Shown: positions 53,911-64,000, counted from the stretch's first letter. The stretch is 64,000 nt of DNA from Favolaschia claudopus (GCA_037176885.1 JAWWNJ010000085.1:1-64000), one strand, 5' to 3'. Program-made: numbers and translations. The notes: a model not told the origin generated them from the letters alone.

Positions 53911-55540
53911 CTACGGCAGTTTCACAGATCTAGATTTGCTAACTACAAGCGAGATCTGCAGATTTGAGTTTGGGGGAATCTCAAGTCTTGAGAGTTTGAA
54001 GTCGCCGCCAAAATTGGCGAGTCTTGCGATTTTGAAGTCTTGACTGAGAATTTGAAGCGCTGGGAAGTGTGGAAGGGTGTAGGATAAGAGCTTTGAGGTT
54101 TTCAAGGCGAGGGTTTGAATTTTAGAGAGTGTTGAACGGCGTAGATGCGGGAAGAGGGAGGAACTGAGCTTTTGGGGAATTAGGTAGCGCCGCGCAGCGG
54201 AAGAAAAATCTGACCCATTGCCAGGAAATGAGCTTGAAATGAAGTGAGTCAAAGAGTAGTCTACGCACCGTGTATGCCGCGCAGCGGAAGAATATTTTCT
54301 TGGACTGGTAAAACTGCGTCTTGCGGCGCTGTGAGTAGGATAATTCGGAAGAAATTCAGCCAGGAAATGCGCAGAAGACTGCTTTAATACACACGTTGCA
54401 CCCTATGGGCTCCACGTCTCGCTCTCCGGAAGCCCAAATATCGAATTTCCGAAATGGGGTCTTGCCTTTGATAACGTCGGCCGCGCAGCGGAGAAAAAAG
54501 CGGGATATCCTGCAATATATCAGTCAAAAGACAGTTGGAACGAACTTAGGCTCACCAAACATCTTGCTCGCCGGACGGCGAAATATCAAATTTCCAAAGT
54601 GAGGTTTGGCTTTGAAATTGACAGCCGCGCAGCGGAGAAAAATGAAATCTGAGGAGCAAAATCAGCTGGAATTCAACGCGGAAATAGGGTAGATGCTTAC
54701 CGGATTGACGTGCTGCGCAACGAGCTCGCTCGCGGGAAGCTCAACAATCGAATCTACAAAATCTGTTGGGAAAGGTAAGCGGGAGATGAGCAACTACCTT
54801 GAGACGATGCTTACCGTGATCTTCAGAACGACACCGCTCGCAGGACGTCGATCTGTATACGCAAGACTACGGCGCCGCTTCGCGGCGCCGCGCAACAACG
54901 ACAACGACAAAATGTTTGATGGAGTGTTGTTGGCTCCGCTGCTTTACGCATCGGGGGCGGGGTTAGCCTGCCGGCAGCCAAAATCCTGTGAAAAAACGGC
55001 TGAGGTGAGTGTCAAAATGGGTATAAGGAGAAGGAAGGAAGCTTACCTGTTGCTCGCCGGACGGCGATCCGTATAGTCAAGGCTATAGCGCCGCTTCGCG
55101 GCGCCGCGCGACGACGACGGCAACAAAGTACTTGCGGGGTCTACGCTGCTTGAAGTTTGGAGGGCGGGGTTAGCCTGCCGGCGGCCAGATTCCCGTGACA
55201 AAATAGCGGAAAAAGTCGTCAGTTTGAAGGTAAGGGAGAATAGACAAAACAGACTTGGAGTGCCGCTCGGCGGACGTCGATACGTATACTCAACGCATAA
55301 CACGCTGTCGACAAGCAGAAGGTTCTAAGAAAGCTAAGAAAGAGTATTTAGAAGGAGAGACTGATGAAGGAGGGTGAAAATCTACCGAGAAATATAGACG
55401 AGTAGAAATTTTTTGAGGTTTAAGTCGAGGTGGGATGGTGGTGGTACGAGGACAAGAGGTTAGTTTGGTCCTGTGTGTGCAGTGGCGTCGGTTGTCTTGT
55501 CCGTCACAACAGAAAATCAAGCCAAAATCCAACTCAACGT
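53911..55540 (-). other. Array of repeated exon-like units on the minus strand
   Basis: Read on the minus strand, similar units recur: a GC-rich palindromic block (GGCGCCGCGAAGCGGCGCC or TTCCGCTGCGCGGC), then a block ending CGCCGTCCGGCGAGC, then often a splice donor (GTAAGC near 55047 and 54813, GTGAGC near 54556). Acceptor-like CTGATATATTGCAG and TTTTTTCACAG precede units. Translated units share RGAAKRRYSLDYTDRRPAS, AAKRRRSLAYTDRRPAS and VEYTYRRPPS. The last exon (54200-53911) is a long frame with QKLSSSLFPHLRRSTLSKI and ends VVSKSRSVKLP. One unit has an in-frame TAA, so coding potential is doubtful. This could be a spliced gene built by exon duplication, or a decayed multi-copy element. Confidence 0.5.
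54871..54889. repeat. Perfect GC-rich hairpin, 8-bp stem
   Basis: GGCGCCGC-TTC-GCGGCGCC. A near copy with a 7-bp stem is at 55088-55104. Shorter hairpins CCGC-GCA-GCGG recur near 54190, 54276, 54482 and 54625. Each sits in a unit of the minus-strand array. Confidence 0.7.
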
Positions 55541-57104
55541 ACTATAAATCATTGGAAACTCAAATCAATTCGACTTGAGAAGCTGATACCTCCAAGCGAA
55601 ATGCGATGAAACTTGAAAGCGCACCCACCCTTGCGTTCAGCTCCGAAGACATAGAGTTGTTCAGGCTCGAGCATACTGCATGGGTTCATGAAATCTGAAT
55701 GCCCGCCCTTTAGTTGACTGAAACGAAGAAAAAAACAAAAGATTCACCGTTCAAAATTTTGCGGCTCGGCAGCATTAGGTCGTGACAGTTTCAAATTATG
55801 GATCATTGATGCATCTCAGGCTTAGGAAACAACCTAGCCGCAACAAAAAGAAACAAGGAAAATTTCGTTCAAGCAGAGCCCAGGCAAAAGTAGCAACTGA
55901 AGTAGGAAATCATGGAAGAGTTAGAACTCCCAGGAAGCAAGAGGAAGCAAGATGCCAGGGGAGGGTCAAGAATTGGGTCGGTCCAAGCGTTAGCGAGCCC
56001 TTTCCGGGCAATCACACGAGCTTCGAGTGCTGCCGAGCTTTGGTTGTATGGGCGCGGCCGCCAAAACCTGCCAGAACGTCATCCAGAAGTCTTGAAGAAG
56101 TCCCAGAGTTTTGGTGCCAGTTGAATAGCCGAGGTGTTCATGCGTTGACCCAGCAAGACGGCGAGCCCCGCCCAAAATGCCGGCGAGAACGCCGCGAGAT
56201 CTGCGAGATGACGAGAGGAAGCAAGAGGAAAACGGAAAAAATTGATCGCCCTTGAGATCACGTGACTTGATGTTCGACTTTCGGTTTTTGCGGTCCGCCA
56301 ACCCCGTAAGTAAATTTTACTGCGTCCTCGCATTTCCCAACGGGGAAATGCCAACTCTTGCTCTCGACTTTCATGTCCTTTCTTCCTTGCGGCTCACCTA
56401 CGGTCTCGGCCGACTCGGGGAAGTCCCAAGACGTTACGGCGGATGCACTCAATGCGAATCTGGCTCCATTTGGCCTGCGCGACGGCGGAATCGGCTGGAA
56501 CGACAAATTAGCGCAATTCAACAAACGGTGGTCCAGGTGAGTTGTTCCGCGGTTCCATCACGTCAAAATAGCCGATATTGTGTCTCTTGGTTACTGCGCG
56601 ACAGCGGGGAACTTTTTGCGGCGATATGAGTGGGAACGGTGTCTGGATGAGTTTCCGTGCATTTCCGCATGTTTTCGCTTATATCCCCGTATTGGGCTGA
56701 CCCTTCCGACTCCGTCAACTTTCGGAAATTTTACTTTGCTTCTTCCCTTGTCTGGTGCGCTTTTCAGAGCTACAGAACGCCTTTGGTACTGCAAACCTCG
56801 TTTTATCGACCTTCCCAAACCTCCGCTCTCCAGCACTCAAATCCCCCTGATCGGCGGCCTTCGGCTATTGAATATTATCATATCAGTTACCAAAGATGGT
56901 AGCCAGGTGCGTGGCAGCTCGTATGCGGTTTCAACCAACTTACGAATATTCTGCTTCTTTTCATGCATTCAGTTGAGGTCGCCGCGACAGCGCCCAGACG
57001 GCGTCTGACTCATGCTACTGCGGAGGTTCTCTGTCGGCGCAAGCTTCCTGTGAAGAATTTTGAGAATGGCGCCATGTTTCGGCACGTTGGGGGCCGGTGG
57101 AGGG
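55541..57104. other. Stretch with unassembled coding hints
   Basis: A plus-strand block at 56358-56540 (ADALNANLAPFGLRDGGIG, WNDKLAQFNKRWS) ends at a GTGAGT donor and looks like a real exon. Downstream, 56650-57000 reads in several frames with a possible intron at about 56908-56970. I could not join them into one gene. The 55780-56250 part has no persuasive frame. Confidence 0.3.
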
Positions 57105-57112
57105 TATATAAG
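57105..57112 (+). promoter_or_regulatory. TATA box before the micro-exon transcript
   Basis: TATATAAG, followed within 30 bp by a C/T-rich stretch typical of fungal transcription starts (TTGCCTCCCACCTGCTCTC). Confidence 0.5.
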
Positions 57113-57129
57113 CTGGGTGAGGTTGACAC

Positions 57130-59610
57130 TTTGGGCATGGTTCTCTTGCCTCCCACCTGCTCTCTACGCCTCTTACCTTTCCTTTGCTCCTCTATTGAAC
57201 CCCTTCAAGTCCTCGTTCACTTTTGAAGCCTTGAACTCGCCTTCAACTTCAATTCAACGTTGAAGTGTTTAGGTGCGCAACTGCCTTTTTCTTCTATTCA
57301 ACCTCACTGACTTTCTTATCCTTTCATTAGATGCTCCATACAACTCTATTTGAGTTGAATGGTAACGTTTTTGCGTCTGTTTTCTGTTCCAATCATCATT
57401 CCATACCTTACTGACCTACTTGCTTCTAGTTTCTCAACTGACTTCCTTCAGCTCGATGTTGTATCCGAGGTGCGTTGTATTGACTTTGTTTCGATGCACA
57501 TTTTGACTGGTTGCGCAAGGTAAGTGACTTCCTCATTGACTTAAACTCTGAATTACTGACCGTTTGAATAGCTTCCTGAGATGCACATTTCGGCGGTCTA
57601 GGTGAGTTTTATTACTGCTATTATAATCGAATGCTGACCGTTTCAATAGAGTCGTTCAACCTATTCCTTCAATACAACGCATTCAATTCAACCAACACTT
57701 CAAAACTTGAACCTGTATTGACTTCGTGTCGTCTCGGGAATCCCCGGTGAGTCGAGTTTTCCCTCATTTCTCTTCGTTCGCTGATTGCATCGCTAGAACT
57801 GACTTATATAAGGACTGTCGGGTTAGTTTTGGTTGAGTTTTGAGTGGATTTTGTTCAGGTGAGTACGATCTTCCAGTTTACTTTGTGACTCTAACCAAAA
57901 AGCTTGAAGGCTGCGTTTGTTCGTTTGACATAGAGTTGTGATATTGGGTTTGAAGTTGGGTTTGGATTGGACTCGGTCTAAGGTGCGCATCGTTAATCCG
58001 TTCGCTATGCAACCCAATCTGACCTTGACTTTGAAGCTTTTCATCGTAAGCCTTGGTCTGCGCGTTACCGAAACTATGCCGGTACGAGTCAAGGTACGCC
58101 TAAGTCTAAAACCAATACTAACTCCACTCTTTCCAACTCTCAAGACCGAAACTATACCTTTCTGGCTCCGGCCACCCGTGTATTTCAACTTCAACGCCGA
58201 AACTATAGCAGTTTTGTCTCAGGTACCTTTGATTTTGATTCCTTACTCTAACTATTGACTGTCTGACTTGTATTTTGAAGCCCAGACGCCGAAACCCTGC
58301 CTCTCCCAGTCAAGGTCTCTGTGTACTGCCCATTCAACGCCGAATCTATGACATTTTCGTCCCAAGTACCTCTGATTTCGATCTCTTACTCTAGAGTAAT
58401 TACTGACTGACTTCATGTTCAACATTGAAGGCCGCATCTATGCCGATCTGAACCGCGCCCGCACGCGTCTATTCAATTGAAGGTATATCTAAAGTATGCC
58501 GGTAAGCATTCCTATTTTACTTCAAACACAAGACTCAAAACTCAATACTAACTTGATTCTTATATGCTCAGACGCCGAAACCTTGACCCCTCGCATCGAG
58601 GCTCCCTGTACTTCAACATCAACGCCGAAACTATGATATTTTCGCCTCAGGTACGTTTAATTCCGATTCGTTACTCTGATTATTGACTTGAGTTTTGAAG
58701 GATGAACCTATGGTGGTTTGAATCGCACGCGCGCGTGCCTAATATACATTCAAGGTACTCATATATCTCTATCAAGCAAGTCAAGTTCAACTCGAACCAA
58801 CACTCTACTGACCTTAACCTTCCTTCTTTCTTTCTTTCTTGTACAGTTCGGTTCAAGCTTCAACGATTCTCGGGAGTCAACGATTCGCTTCAAGGTTGAA
58901 ATCGAGTTTGAGCTGTGATGATGGACCGAGGTGAGTTTCTGTTCTGCTATCTTCTCTTCTCTTCTCTTGTTCTTTCTTTCTTTCCTTCGTTCGGGGTCAC
59001 AGGTAAAGGGAAGTCAAGGTAAGTTCAACTTGAACTCACCTTCATCTTTATCTTGATCCCCGATCGACGGGTACGCCGTTTCTTTCATTTCGTTTGTTCT
59101 CTTCATCTAGTTTGGTTTGGTTTGGTTTCCTTTCGTTTCCTTCACTCGTCGTCCCTCTGTTCATACTCAAACTCACTTACACTTTACTTCCCAGATCTTC
59201 AATTCAATCCTCAAATTGCGGGTTGGTTGAACCCGAACGAGTCGATTCGTTTCGAGTCGCCTTGGATTTGCTTTCAAGTGAAGAGGTTGAATGGTGCTGA
59301 AGGTAAGTTTTCATTTCTTCCCTTCAGTTCCTCGTGCGCTGACAACCCAACTCAGCGCACGGTTCATAACTCATCTCTTTCAAATTCTCAACACAACCCA
59401 ACTCTCACCTTCGGATTCCCGACTTCAATTCACCACAGGTGAGTATTCTCTTCACTTCCTTTCCTTTGATTCCCTTCAATTCAATCCGGCTCGTACGCCA
59501 TACTTTAATATTCACTTACTGACAATTCACCCGCAGATCTCATTTGATTTGGAAACAAGCGCCATTTCATTCAAATTGACTATTTAATTACATTGTAGGT
59601 AGATTACGCT
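57130..59610 (+). ncRNA. Putative multi-micro-exon transcript without an evident protein
   Basis: A series of well-formed introns follows the TATA box: 57273-57330, 57362-57429, 57470-57519, 57520-57571, 57602-57649, 57747-57796 and more to about 59500. Each has a GTRNGY donor, a CTGAC/CTTAC-type branch site and a YAG acceptor. The exons between them are 31, 40, 0, 30 and 97 nt and contain stops in all frames, so a protein is unlikely for this part. Later, larger open stretches (59053-59440) are Ser/Phe-rich and not convincing. I infer a spliced non-coding RNA or a decayed intron-rich gene; transcript evidence would decide. Confidence 0.4.
58060..58660 (+). repeat. Tandem repeat of about 143 bp containing splice-like signals
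   Basis: The core AACGCCGAAACTAT with a following TTTTCGTCTCAG and GTACCTTTGATT recurs at 58193, 58336 and 58621 (143 and 285 = 2 x 142.5 bp apart). A related GACGCCGAAACC core is at 58286 and 58571 (285 bp apart). Each unit ends with a branch-like ACTAACTATTGACT and a TTTTGAAG, so the repeated unit is an exon plus an intron. Confidence 0.6.
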
Positions 59611-59779
59611 ACCGTATCGGCTTCGTGTCGTCTCGTTTCGACAGCCCGACCCGCCGCCCGTCCCCGCCGTTCCATTCTCGTCTCGCCGCGAACGCCCGCC
59701 AGCAATCCCGAGCATCCCCGCGCCATTCCCGCCTTCCCAAGCTCTTCCCAAACACGAATCGGCGGCGCATCGATCTGGT

Positions 59780-60065
59780 GAGATATAGGTGAGTTCATTC
59801 CGTCTCGTTCTGCGTCAAAAATAGAGAAACCCACTTGAATTGATTTCCAGCGCATTTCCAAGTCGATCGGCGCACGGCGCGCCGAAACGACAATGTCGGG
59901 GGGTTGAGGGTGAGGGGGAGCGCAAAGCGGCGGCGCGCTGCTGGTCTATTGCAATAAGTGAGTTATTTTCTCTTTCGTTCGGCGTCAAAAACAGAAGAAC
60001 TTGCCTTACTTTGATTTCTAGCGCGTTTCCAAGCGAGTCGGCGCGCATAGCGCCGAGACGACGTC
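59780..60065 (+). repeat. Duplicated exon-plus-intron unit
   Basis: Two copies: an intron (GTGAGTTCATTCCGTCTCG... to TTTCCAG at 59791-59850, and GTGAGTTATTTTCTCTTTCG... to TTTCTAG at 59959-60021) followed by an exon beginning CGCATTTCCAAG or CGCGTTTCCAAG and containing CGGCGCACGGCGCGCCG or CGGCGCGCATAGCGCCG. The sharing of an intron and the next exon mirrors the arrays at 53.9-55.5 and 58 kb. Confidence 0.6.
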
Positions 60066-60069
60066 GTCG

Positions 60070-61416
60070 ACGCTAGCGGTCTTGCGGGTGTCGTGGAAGG
60101 CAGGCGACGGTGAGGCGGTGGCGGCAGGCGCAGGGTGGAGGAATTGAAGGGAGAGTTTGGTGGGTTTTCGCTTGAAGGTGTCGAGAAAGCGGGGACACGG
60201 CGGAAAGACGACGTCGGTGAAGTGGCGGCGGTCGGGTGGCCGAGATCGAGCGGCGGCGGTGGGTACGAGTCAAGGGGGAAGGTCTCGCGCTAGGGAAAGT
60301 GAGGATGTCGTTAGTAGGGCGCGGAAGGGAGCGAGATCACTGGGACGCACCTCGAGCCGTATGTACTACTTTTTGTATGTATGTACACGTCGGTTTCGGC
60401 GTCGAATTCGCCAGGGGCGGCGTCGGAGCGGCGGGGAGTCGAGGAATCCGGTTGTGCGGGTTGGTGGGCGGCGGAGACTCGAGTGAAGGGATGTGAGGGC
60501 GGGAACGGGGTTGAAAGGTAAGAGAAAGCTGCTAAAAGGAAGTTGTTAGCGCAGACACTAAAGAAGACGACGGCAACGCACGTTTGTGACGTCAACGTCG
60601 CCGCGGACGCGTCGGAGGATGGGGTGGTGGTGAGTAAAGGCGGGGAGAACTTACAGGTGGGGGATGTAAGCGAAACGGCGGGTTTCGGGCGTTTGAAAGT
60701 GACGAGTGGGGGCATTAGCGAGGCGGCGCTGGAAAGGTCGAGTTGGGTGAATGAGACGGAGTTGGTTGCTTGAGATAAGGGCGCGGGAAGAGGGGTCGGA
60801 ACGGCGCAGGGAAGATTGAGCTATTTGAAGGGAGAGGGATGAGATAAACAAAGAAAGAATTGAGAAACCATCAACACGCACCTTGGCCTGTAGTAATGGC
60901 TAACGCGGCAGCTGCGTCTCGGCGAGGCGTTCACGTCATCGTTGTCTCGGGGTGTTTGTGTCATTGTTGCTGGGGAGGGTGAGAGTGGTGGAGCATCGAC
61001 GGAACGACGCGTTCCGTCGCGTCTGGCGCGGAGGGACGAAGCTAAGAGGGAAGGTTAGTAGAAGAGGGACGGAACAAGGCACGAGAACGCACCACATGCT
61101 CTGAATCCTCCAACCCAAGCAGGACGGCTATGGAATGCACCATTTGCGAGATGCGGGGGTTGGAACTTGAAGCAAAGAATCGAAGTTTGTCGAGAGTACG
61201 TTGCATGTCGCTGATGATGCCAGGCTCGGGTTTGGCTGTGTGCGGCGGCAGAACGAGGTTGGGCTGGCTCTTGACTGCGAGCGGAAACACGTCGGGAATG
61301 GGGATCGACGGCGCTAGGCGCGCGTTTGGCGGCGTGGGTGGGTTTTCGACGAGGTGAGGTGCTTTGTTGTTAACTTGAGGGTATAGACGTGTCGGATTGC
61401 ATCCAAATATATGCAA
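60070..61416 (-). CDS. Possible spliced minus-strand gene, unknown
   Basis: The best exon runs from about 61416 and contains VENPPTPPNARLAPSIPIP, VFPLAVKSQPNLVLPPHTA and ISDMQRTLDKLRFFASSSN then ISQMVHSIAVLLGLEDSEH before a GTGCGT donor near 61092. A CTTAG acceptor near 61042 leads to a basic, Ser/Pro-rich stretch, and a further block contains DLSSAASLMPPLVTFKRPK. The rest is GC-rich low-complexity sequence. The helical segment MQRTLDKLRFFASS is protein-like. No family recognised, and 5' and 3' limits are approximate. Confidence 0.35.
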
Positions 61417-61438
61417 ACGAGAGGGTGAAGTTGGGATG

Positions 61439-61647
61439 GGGCGCTGTTAACTTCGTCTGCTTTCCGCTAAATTGTGATCCCGCAACAGATTCCAATCCAG
61501 AGCAAGTTGGTCGACTTCACGTTGCTGAGCCAGGAAGAGAAGGCGTGGCTTAATTCACACAATGATCTTTGCTACGAGAAGCTGCGGCCGTTGTTGAAGA
61601 AGGCGGGTGATAAACGGGCGCTGGCTTTGCTTGGCAAGTTTTTCTAG
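61439..61647 (+). pseudogene. Aminopeptidase P 3' fragment (last exon only)
   Basis: The acceptor CCGCAACAG and the whole final exon are present: IPIQSKLVDFTLLSQEEKA to DKRALALLGKFF and a stop at 61645-61647. The rest of the gene is absent, so this is a truncated copy from the duplication. Changes relative to the parent include K to Q and S to N substitutions. Confidence 0.9.
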
Positions 61648-61839
61648 GTGCTGGACGATGGATGTAAATGTAGGCAGATAGTTTATCTACTTTGGATTTC
61701 GACTCTCTGCTTGCCGCTTCTTCAGAGGGAATCTATATCCAAGTAGATAGATGGAAGAGCTCGCGATGGGACGCGACACACTCTGTGAATGACGAGTAAG
61801 CTCCAACTCGGCAAATGCCGAATACCGCTCTTCACCATC

Positions 61840-63370
61840 ATGTTCGACATTTTGCAGGATTTGAAGAATTGGTTCGAAGCCAATGGCGGATTCATTCACC
61901 CCGATGTCTCCCTGATCCACTGTGAGATGCGGTCGCCGGCCCTGTCACAGCCTGAAGAATAATATCGCCTTCCAAGCGGTTTATGGCGTTTCTGCCATCG
62001 CCTCGAAAAATATACCTGCTGATAGCAAGATAGTCTCTTGCCCCTTCGACTTGGTCATTACTAAGGACACTGCTCTCGACGCGCTCTCTGCCTTGCTAGG
62101 ATCAGCTTCGACCACGCTTTTGCAAAAATGGACAGAAAGGCAGCTGATATCCGTATATCTGAGCTTGCATTGGATAGCCGGGGATGGACAGAGGTGCTTG
62201 AATGTCCGTCGTTTGGAATGGGCTGAAACCGATACTTGCGTGCTCTCACTGTCAGCTGGCAAAATATCTTGAAACATTTTCCCTACGTCAAGTCTCTTCC
62301 CTCACGCGACAAACTCAGAACGCCGCTCCACTTCTCTCCAGCTGAATTGGAACTGCTCAGAGGGTCGAATCTGTATGGCGCTACTCTTGATCGTGAGCCG
62401 ATTCTACTCGATTTGACCAGCTAACATTCACGTTGTATTAATAGGCCAGCGGGAGTGGAAGGCAGAGTGGGAGGAATGTCGGAACGTCGTCAGGACCGCT
62501 AACGAAGAATGGGCGGATCTGCTAACCTGGTTTGCTTCGTTCTTTAACCTGATTTGTCTACTATATCTTCCATGCAGGGACTCGTATCTTACGTCCGCTA
62601 CGCATTTATCCTCAAGAGCCTTTCCTTCGACGCTCATCTCCCGAAACTTGGCCCTGCCCGCTGATACTCCAGTCGAAGCTGCACCAGTGCTACTGCCTGG
62701 AGTTGATTCTCTCAATCACGCACGCGCAGAGCCCGTGTCATGGATTCAATCTTATCTGGGAAGCGGCCCAGTCCCGAACGCGGAATCGAACATATCGGTT
62801 ATCCACCACAATCCCATCGTAGCTGGGACAGAGGTGTTCAACAATTATGGGCCCAAGCCCAACTCCGAACTCATTCTGGGTTACGGTTTCTCTTTACCCA
62901 ACGTAGGTCATTTTCTCTCATCAAGTGCTTAGATTGTGATCCTTATGAACGCACAGAACCCGGACGACACTATTGCCCTTAAAATTGGCGGGCCAAATGG
63001 AGGTCGGTGGGAAGTAGGCCGCGATGCCCGTGGCGCGGAGCCTGTCTGGGACTTTGTTCTGGCGTCGTTGGCTGAAGAAGGGACCGAGCCAACTTACGAA
63101 GACCACTTGGACGCGTCTGAAACACTGGCAGGTATGGCTCAGGAGCTTATGCAGAAGCTGCCCGACATCCCGATATCGAGCCCTACACCAACTGGCGTTC
63201 GAGAAGACGTTGCTTCAATGGTACGGTGCTACATCGAAGGTAAAGTTGGAGTTCCAACCTAAGGCATGCGATTTCTGACTCGCGGTCCAGGGCAACGCGA
63301 GATTCTGGAATCTTTGATCGAATATAGCGAGGCTAAAGAATGGCATGGAGACATGCCTGAAGATTCCTAA
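61840..63370 (+). CDS. SET-domain protein lysine methyltransferase, copy 2
   Basis: ATG 61840 opens MFDILQDLKNWFEANGGFI. The same exon structure as copy 1 is kept, with VYGVSAIASKNIPADSKIV, SWQNILKHFPYVKSLPSRD, LLPGVDSLNHARAEPVSWI, EVFNNYGPKPNSELILGYG and the final AKEWHGDMPEDS. All introns keep GT-AG ends and no stop interrupts the exons, so both copies look functional. Substitutions are mostly conservative (V2F, V14A, A to P after NNYG, Q to P in the KIGGPNGGRW block). The upstream 300 bp differ by an indel from copy 1, so the promoters may not be equivalent. Confidence 0.85.
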
Positions 63371-63506
63371 TGCCTAAGCCTTCATCCGGCTGGATTTCCT
63401 CTCCCCCTTTGTGTTTTGCGTTGTACCTGTTCCTGCCACCCTAACCCTAATTTAAGTCTTGATCAAATTTTTCGCTGATGGATACCGAATACCAACAACC
63501 ACCACC

Positions 63507-63977
63507 ATGCCCGTCTTTCCGCCTGAGTTGGAAAGAGAGATATTCGAAATCTGCGCGCTCTCTCAGCCTCCGGCCATTATCACTCTTTTACTCGTCGCGC
63601 AACGCGTCAAATACTGGATCGAGCCGTTGCTGTATCGCACCATGGCCTTAGAATATCCCAACAAGGCCCGTCGTAACTTCACTTCCGACTTCGTGCCGTC
63701 CTCCATACGGGCCAAAACTCCCATATTCCTTCAGCAGTCCATTCGGCATCTGGCTTTTTGCAAAACCAACGACGACCTTGACGCGAAGGCGGACATTATT
63801 TTGGCCGCATGTCCACGCGTTGAGAATCTTTTGATACTGGAGCTCTCGTACAAACGGGTTCAATGTTGCTTTGACCTTCCCAAAAAGGCAATTCTTAAGC
63901 ACCTCCACGCTCGCCACACGACTAAGCTCGCCGCGCGACCAAGGTCGCAAGCGACTCGCCCACCTCTTAACTTATAG
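63507..63977 (+). CDS. Short F-box-like protein, copy 2
   Basis: Same 156-residue protein as at 53315-53785 with about six substitutions (T to A in PAIITLL, L to P and A to S in VPSSIRAK, P to S in ELSYKR, H to R in LHARHT). I start it at the Met of MPVFPPELEREIFEICALS, to match copy 1; the frame is open further upstream to 63459 only because a stop is missing there. Confidence 0.6.
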   Translation: MPVFPPELEREIFEICALSQPPAIITLLLVAQRVKYWIEPLLYRTMALEYPNKARRNFTSDFVPSSIRAKTPIFLQQSIRHLAFCKTNDDLDAKADIILAACPRVENLLILELSYKRVQCCFDLPKKAILKHLHARHTTKLAARPRSQATRPPLNL

Positions 63978-64000
63978 CTTTTCGGCGCTGGTCTCAAAGG

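Larger units (their letters stand above)
61439..64000 (+). repeat. Segmental duplication, copy 2 (continues past the window)
   Basis: Near-identical to 51318-53808. Differences are scattered base changes, mostly silent in the SET gene, plus one net indel of about 66 bp upstream of the SET start. The left breakpoint cuts the aminopeptidase P gene in its last intron; to the left of 61439 the sequence is unrelated to 51.3 kb. Confidence 0.92.

Noticed and set aside
60157..60773. Plus-strand Arg/Gly-rich frames
   Set aside because: They follow from high GC content opposite a probable minus-strand gene; there is no domain and no splice support.
1..64000. CRISPR arrays, tRNA, rRNA, bacterial operons
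   Set aside because: Nothing with the spacing, cloverleaf or conserved rRNA sequence was seen; the window is eukaryotic nuclear DNA.

Overview
The window is nuclear DNA of a filamentous basidiomycete, most likely an Agaricomycete. The evidence is: many spliceosomal introns of about 48-60 bp with GTRNGY donors, CTRAY branch sites and YAG acceptors; very short exons; F-box/LRR paralogues scattered through the window; a fungal-type Helitron; several protein families of a kind I associate with Agaricomycete genomes; and ordinary fungal genes (eS12, Ski8-like WD40, GH18 chitinase, aminopeptidase P, sugar transporters, a SET methyltransferase). Species cannot be read from the sequence.

Layout. 1-8.1 kb: the 3' end of a gene entering from the left, two minus-strand genes with RNase H1 N-terminal-like domains, and a large low-complexity gene with several frame changes. 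8.8-16.8 kb: three F-box/LRR-type genes (two with frame breaks), mixed with two decayed minus-strand genes, one a 3'-5' exonuclease. 16.9-31.7 kb: an accessory block built around a 7.7 kb Helitron replicase-helicase, flanked by four genes of unknown function; one of these is a chain of micro-exons and another has a cysteine cluster. 32-35 kb: two more F-box-type genes, back to back. 35.4-51.5 kb: a conserved, mostly housekeeping block with a Ski8-like WD40 protein, ribosomal protein eS12, a divergent pair of paralogous sugar transporters, a secreted chitinase and a complete aminopeptidase P. 51.3-53.8 kb and 61.4-64 kb: a segmental duplication carrying the 3' end of the aminopeptidase gene, a SET methyltransferase and a short F-box-like gene. 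The 7.6 kb between the copies holds arrays of repeated exon-like units on both strands.

Most apparent stops in the conserved genes disappear when small introns are placed, so I reconstructed splice junctions by hand where protein motifs allowed it. The most distinctive features are the exon-like arrays at 53.9-60.1 kb, the micro-exon gene at 18.9-22.3 kb, the 10-nt exon inside the aminopeptidase active-site motif, and the cysteine/histidine domain at the end of the Helitron protein. Family assignments come from motif recognition only; no database search was run.
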